This document shows, in pieces, positions 5,057 through 8,286 of a stretch of DNA of 8,286 bases (the first letter of the stretch is position 1; every line of letters begins with the position of its first letter). The stretch comes from Planctomycetota bacterium (GTDB lineage: Bacteria; Planctomycetota; Phycisphaerae; Sedimentisphaerales; SM23-30): positions 4,774-13,059 of the forward strand of contig JAKJEP010000059.1 in NCBI GenBank assembly GCA_022705365.1, given 5' to 3'. Both the position numbers and the translations under genes were made by a program. The notes beneath the pieces were generated by a model. The model did not search any database. It had not been told where the DNA came from and saw only the letters and a program-made list of their open reading frames with translations.

Positions 5057-7075
5057 TGAAACGAACCGTGTATGAGTCGATGTTTGTCCAAGTATTATTT
5101 TCACATTCCGGTCCCCGCCTTCGGCATTCAAAAAACCGGCCCCGTCCGGTTCACTGTCAAAACTGGCCTGAAGCCGTAGGGGGCCTTTACATATTCTGCG
5201 GATAACAAACAAACCATTCACATCGGTTGCTGTATCGCGATCCGGCTGACCTTTCCCGTGTAAAAAGATGGGTATCCTGGCTGCTGATTTCCCTTTCGAA
5301 TCAAGCACCACCCCGGAAATGGACTGGTCCGCCGGCTGGAGTACTATTGTTTCCATTCGTATCGGAGTTCCCGGTTCACCGGCGATAGAAACAGACTGAT
5401 AGGTTTTTGGTCCATATCCTGCCGCATTCACCGAAAACCGATATTCGAATATACCTTCCGGCGGCGGCAGGGAATCCATCCCATAGCTGCCCTGGGCGTC
5501 GGCTAATACTTCTGTTCCCAAATCCGATAAACAGTTGGCAATTAAAACGGAAAGCCCAAAGCGGGTGGCCGGAATCCCAATGCCATTCGGGTCTGTCACC
5601 TGACCGGTGATGGATAAGGCCGGCTGGAGGGTGATTCTTGCTTCCTTTGATTCAGTTTCTATTCTGACCACAGCGGCCAGATTTCGTTGGATATGTCTGG
5701 CGATCAAACACTTTTCTCCCTCTCTTGCTTCATATCCCACCTGAAACTCACCCAAGGAATTTGTTAATGTTTCATCCCCTTCAGGATATATCCGGACAAT
5801 CGCTTCCGATACCGGTTCCCCTGATTCATCGATTACCAGCCCTGAGACACAAGGTTCCCGATCCAACAGGATTTCCACGGGCGTTGTTGTATTCTCCGTA
5901 ATAGAGACTTTTTCATCACTCCGATAACCAGAACAGTCTTTTTGCTCTGCGTACATATTGTATTCCCCAACTGGCAAGCGCATCTGAACCTTGCCAGCCT
6001 CTCTGGTCCAGGCCGTTTTTGAAACATCCTGCCCCCATGCCGTTACCCTGGCGTTTTGAAGAGGCTCTCTTGTGGCCGCATCCAGAACCGTCGCCTCAAC
6101 GATCGCCCCATTACTGACCTTTACTGCTATATCCGATACCGGTTGACCGGCTTGCATATCAAGGGGAATCTGTTTCCCTACCCACTCCGCCGTCATATCC
6201 GATGGAGACAATACCCTCAGAATATGCCTGCCCCAAGGAATCCCTTTGAAACTAAATTGTCCGTCCGGTCCTGAAACGGTACGATTGGGGATATATAGGT
6301 GGGAATTGGTTCTAATATTATCCGGCTCCACCAGCAACGAGATCCCCGCAACCGGCTGGCCGCTTTCGGAGTCGATGACCCGCCCCTGAACGTCGATCTC
6401 CGCCGGCAACTCCAGCTTAATATCGGTCCGGCCCACATCATACCCGCAACTATTCAGATAGTGAGTTGTGAACTTGTAAATGGAGTGCCAGCCCGGCGCC
6501 TCAACCCAGAAGTCACAGTTTACATCCGCCGCAAAATCATCAAAACGGAATTTCCCCTCGGCGTCAGTATGTGTGATAAACCATTCTTCCGGGGCAAAGA
6601 TCGGCCGTTGTCTGAGCCGGGATAAATAACTGGTTTTCGGAATGGCCCGAACCCAGGCCCCGGCAATGGGATTTCCGTTTGCATCCGCCACCGTTCCTGC
6701 CACCGTAGTAGGCGGCTCTAGGACAAGAGCAAAGTACCCCCCGGCCTTTTCGGTAATGCCATAATTTAATCCGTCCCAGCCGAGTGCCAGCCCTTTTTTC
6801 TTAGCAACTATGAACACATCATATTGGCGATAAATATCAACATGGAAAACAAAGTTCCCTTCCGAATCGGTTTTTGTTATTGGAGCCAGTAATTTTGGAT
6901 TTTCTTGTCTACTGAAATAATCGTAAACATTTTCATACACCGCCACCTCCGCTTCTGTCACCGGCCGGGCCTGAGAATCCATTACCCGGCCGGATATCAT
7001 TAACGGCTGCGTTTCCTGTCCCGAGGCAGTCAACGTCAAAAAAGTACCGATGATTAACGAGCAAGTTTTGTACAT
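4649..7075 (-). CDS. Secreted multi-repeat protein (carboxypeptidase-regulatory-like domains) with degenerate thioredoxin-like C-terminus
   Basis: This 808-residue protein begins with a likely Sec signal peptide (hydrophobic residues 4-18, cleavage probably near ASG-QE), so it should be exported. About seven beta-sandwich repeats of the carboxypeptidase regulatory-like type follow, each opening with a strand such as ISGRVMDSQARPV, VAGTVADANGNPI, VQGRVIDSESGQPV, VSGLVIDESGEPV, ITGQVTDPNGIGI or ISGVVLDSKGKSA and carrying TD-x-G-x-F-type turns. Residues 674-808 form a TlpA/AhpC-like thioredoxin fold: LVGQALPD start, LLCFCDMTQRPSRH where the CxxC should be, and ALPWLILTD with the cis-Pro (778). 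The active-site pair is replaced by Q708-R-P-S711, so thiol-disulfide exchange at that position is unlikely. The start ATG at 7073-7075 follows an AAGGT Shine-Dalgarno about 7 nt upstream on this strand. It lies 45 nt after a paralogue and is probably co-transcribed. Its function is unknown; a structural or binding role at the cell surface is inferred. Confidence 0.9.
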   Translation of the reverse strand: MYKTCSLIIGTFLTLTASGQETQPLMISGRVMDSQARPVTEAEVAVYENVYDYFSRQENPKLLAPITKTDSEGNFVFHVDIYRQYDVFIVAKKKGLALGWDGLNYGITEKAGGYFALVLEPPTTVAGTVADANGNPIAGAWVRAIPKTSYLSRLRQRPIFAPEEWFITHTDAEGKFRFDDFAADVNCDFWVEAPGWHSIYKFTTHYLNSCGYDVGRTDIKLELPAEIDVQGRVIDSESGQPVAGISLLVEPDNIRTNSHLYIPNRTVSGPDGQFSFKGIPWGRHILRVLSPSDMTAEWVGKQIPLDMQAGQPVSDIAVKVSNGAIVEATVLDAATREPLQNARVTAWGQDVSKTAWTREAGKVQMRLPVGEYNMYAEQKDCSGYRSDEKVSITENTTTPVEILLDREPCVSGLVIDESGEPVSEAIVRIYPEGDETLTNSLGEFQVGYEAREGEKCLIARHIQRNLAAVVRIETESKEARITLQPALSITGQVTDPNGIGIPATRFGLSVLIANCLSDLGTEVLADAQGSYGMDSLPPPEGIFEYRFSVNAAGYGPKTYQSVSIAGEPGTPIRMETIVLQPADQSISGVVLDSKGKSAARIPIFLHGKGQPDRDTATDVNGLFVIRRICKGPLRLQASFDSEPDGAGFLNAEGGDRNVKIILGQTSTHTRFVSLVGQALPDITALNLNLDSNQILDQKILLCFCDMTQRPSRHYVEELVKKAEELKGKGVVVALVQAEPTEQKDLDEWIAKYQIPFAVGVLKDQSGKTKFAWGVKALPWLILTDKQHVVQAEGFAIDKLAEEVGKIPD

Positions 7076-7120
7076 AGCATTACCTTATTTTTTCTAATTT
7101 TATGTTGGAAGTACCAGGAT

Positions 7121-7531
7121 TTATTTCTCGATTGTATTTTTAACGGTATCTTCCAATTCATTAACCGTAAAACCTTCAGCCCGTACTACCTGCTGGCGGT
7201 CGGTCAGAAGGAGCCAGGGCAGGGCCTTCACGCCCCAGGCGAATTTGGTTTTGTCGGGCTGGTCTTTCAAGAGGCCGCAGGGGAAGGGAATCTGGTATTT
7301 GGCAATCCAGCCATCCAGGTCCTTCTGCTCCATCGGCTCCGCCTGCACCAAGGCCACCACCACGCCCTTGCCTTTCAGTTCCTCCGCTTTCTTTACCAGT
7401 TCCTGCACCGTATGCCGCGACGGCCGCTGATTCATATCGCAGAAACACAGCAGCACCGGCTGATCCTTCATGGTACCGGCATCCCCAGCCAGAGACAGGG
7501 CCGCCATATCTGGCAGGGCCTTGCCCACCAG
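7121..7531 (-). repeat. Duplicated thioredoxin-like module, copy 2
   Basis: This is the partner of the module at 4649-5056, encoding the last 136 residues of the upstream paralogue. The identity peaks in the centre (for example ELVKKAEELKGKGVVVALVQ in both) and falls at both ends. That fits a shared mobile C-terminal module, or gene conversion between neighbours. Confidence 0.9.
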
Positions 7532-8286
7532 CGAGGCCGGCTCCTTCGGGACAAACCGCCCATCTGAGCCTGCTTCACTGACCACGATTTTTACCTCCGC
7601 CACGCCCCCTTCCGTCTCGATACTGCCTCTCAGCCGCCTGGCCCCCTGGACATTGGCTTGAATATTGAGCCTTCCTTCGCAGACCTTCAGGGTAAATTTC
7701 CCCTGTTCATCCGTTTGGATATTATAGAGATCCGGCTGGCCTTCCCCATGGCCGTAGATGTCGGCACCGGCAACCGGCTTATCCTCCGCATCCACCACCA
7801 CCCCCGTCAAAGTCAGATTGGCCGGCTTCAATGTCAGCGTTCCAACTTCCAGCCGGCCGTCCACTGCATCTTCGGTCCGAACTTCCTGCCGCGACTGCCC
7901 ATAGCCGTCCGCTCCGGCGTAGATATCGTATTTGTGTTCCGGCGGAATCGCCTGCATTTCAAAAATCCCTTCCGCGTCGGTCATAATCCTTTCATCGCGC
8001 AGGCCGGAACCCCAACTGCTGGCCCGCAGCATGACCGTGACATTGGCCCGGTCGATCCCCTGCCCCTCCGGATTGACCACTTTGCCGCGGAAAACCACGC
8101 CCGGCTTCACGGTGACATCCATGGTTTTGGTATCTTTCTGGATTTCCACGGATCCCGCTAGATTCCGCTCCTTGTGTCGGGCCACCAGATAATATACCGT
8201 AGGCTGATTGGATCCCCATTCGTCCGGATTCCACTGCGCCTCAAAATGTCCCTCCTTATCGGTCGAAATCCCCTGCCGGCTCATAG
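7121..8286 (-). CDS. Paralogous multi-repeat protein with degenerate thioredoxin-like C-terminus, C-terminal part
   Basis: The frame is open to the window edge, so only about the last 388 residues are seen. The Met at 8282-8284 lies inside a repeat (STDKEGHFEAQW follows at once) and is unlikely to be the true start. Visible in order are the end of one carboxypeptidase-regulatory-like repeat, a second opening VVFRGKVVNPEGQGI, a third opening LTLTGVVVDAEDKPV, then a thioredoxin-like domain (coding 7121-7531) with LLCFCDMNQRPSRH and ALPWLLLTD. As in its neighbour, CxxC is replaced by QRPS. Similar ends are found, as I recall, on planctomycete proteins that begin with a BlaR1-like M56 peptidase, so the missing N-terminus could be of that kind; this is a guess. 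It is transcribed toward 4649-7075 with a 45-nt gap and no terminator-like hairpin between them. Confidence 0.88.
   Translation of the reverse strand, partial: MSRQGISTDKEGHFEAQWNPDEWGSNQPTVYYLVARHKERNLAGSVEIQKDTKTMDVTVKPGVVFRGKVVNPEGQGIDRANVTVMLRASSWGSGLRDERIMTDAEGIFEMQAIPPEHKYDIYAGADGYGQSRQEVRTEDAVDGRLEVGTLTLKPANLTLTGVVVDAEDKPVAGADIYGHGEGQPDLYNIQTDEQGKFTLKVCEGRLNIQANVQGARRLRGSIETEGGVAEVKIVVSEAGSDGRFVPKEPASLVGKALPDMAALSLAGDAGTMKDQPVLLCFCDMNQRPSRHTVQELVKKAEELKGKGVVVALVQAEPMEQKDLDGWIAKYQIPFPCGLLKDQPDKTKFAWGVKALPWLLLTDRQQVVRAEGFTVNELEDTVKNTIEK

Overview
The window comes from a G+C-rich bacterium with an anaerobic type of gene content. The closest match I can suggest is a planctomycete (Planctomycetota, Phycisphaerae-like). 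The basis is the pair of large secreted proteins built from carboxypeptidase-regulatory-like repeats plus a degenerate thioredoxin-like end, together with an oxygen-sensitive 2-hydroxyacyl-CoA dehydratase activase. That assignment is inference only. The organism almost certainly decodes UGA as selenocysteine (Sec), because a well-formed tRNA-Sec with a UCA anticodon lies in the window.

Left half, plus strand (1-4402): a selenium and low-potential redox locus. Three genes are coupled by ATGA stop/start overlaps: the C-terminal part of a 2-hydroxyacyl-CoA dehydratase D-component / double-cubane-type Fe-S protein (1-639), its ATP-dependent activase (636-1436), and an unusual selenophosphate synthetase (1433-3055). 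The last is SelD with an N-terminal Cys-rich extension, a Pro/Ala-rich linker carrying four Cys-Cys pairs, and a C-terminal AhpD/CMD-like CxxC domain. Next come tRNA-Sec (3143-3238), a small membrane-anchored protein whose frame meets UGA right after Cys-Pro-Thr (3255-3554, or 3563 if UGA is read as Sec), and a NapH/YccM-like polytopic Fe-S protein (3573-4402) broken by a -1 frameshift at a run of eight G. A compact hairpin 22 nt after the UGA has SECIS-like geometry, so the small protein may be a selenoprotein ending in C-P-T-U-V-K.

Middle (4397-4654): a 258-bp stretch bounded by 23-bp inverted repeats (21 of 23 matching) that contain the stop codons of both flanking convergent genes. It holds a nested hairpin and no convincing gene, and looks like a non-autonomous or decayed mobile element.

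Right half, minus strand (4649-8286): two tandem genes for multi-repeat surface or secreted proteins ending in a thioredoxin-like domain whose active-site CxxC is replaced by QRPS. The upstream one is cut by the window edge. Their last ~135 residues are about 74% identical by hand count, while the repeats before them are diverged.

Working model (inference): the activase/dehydratase-like pair supplies ATP-driven low-potential electrons, or makes a reduced intermediate, for a SelD fusion that handles selenium through Cys clusters. selC and a candidate membrane selenoprotein with an Fe-S electron-transfer partner follow on the same strand.
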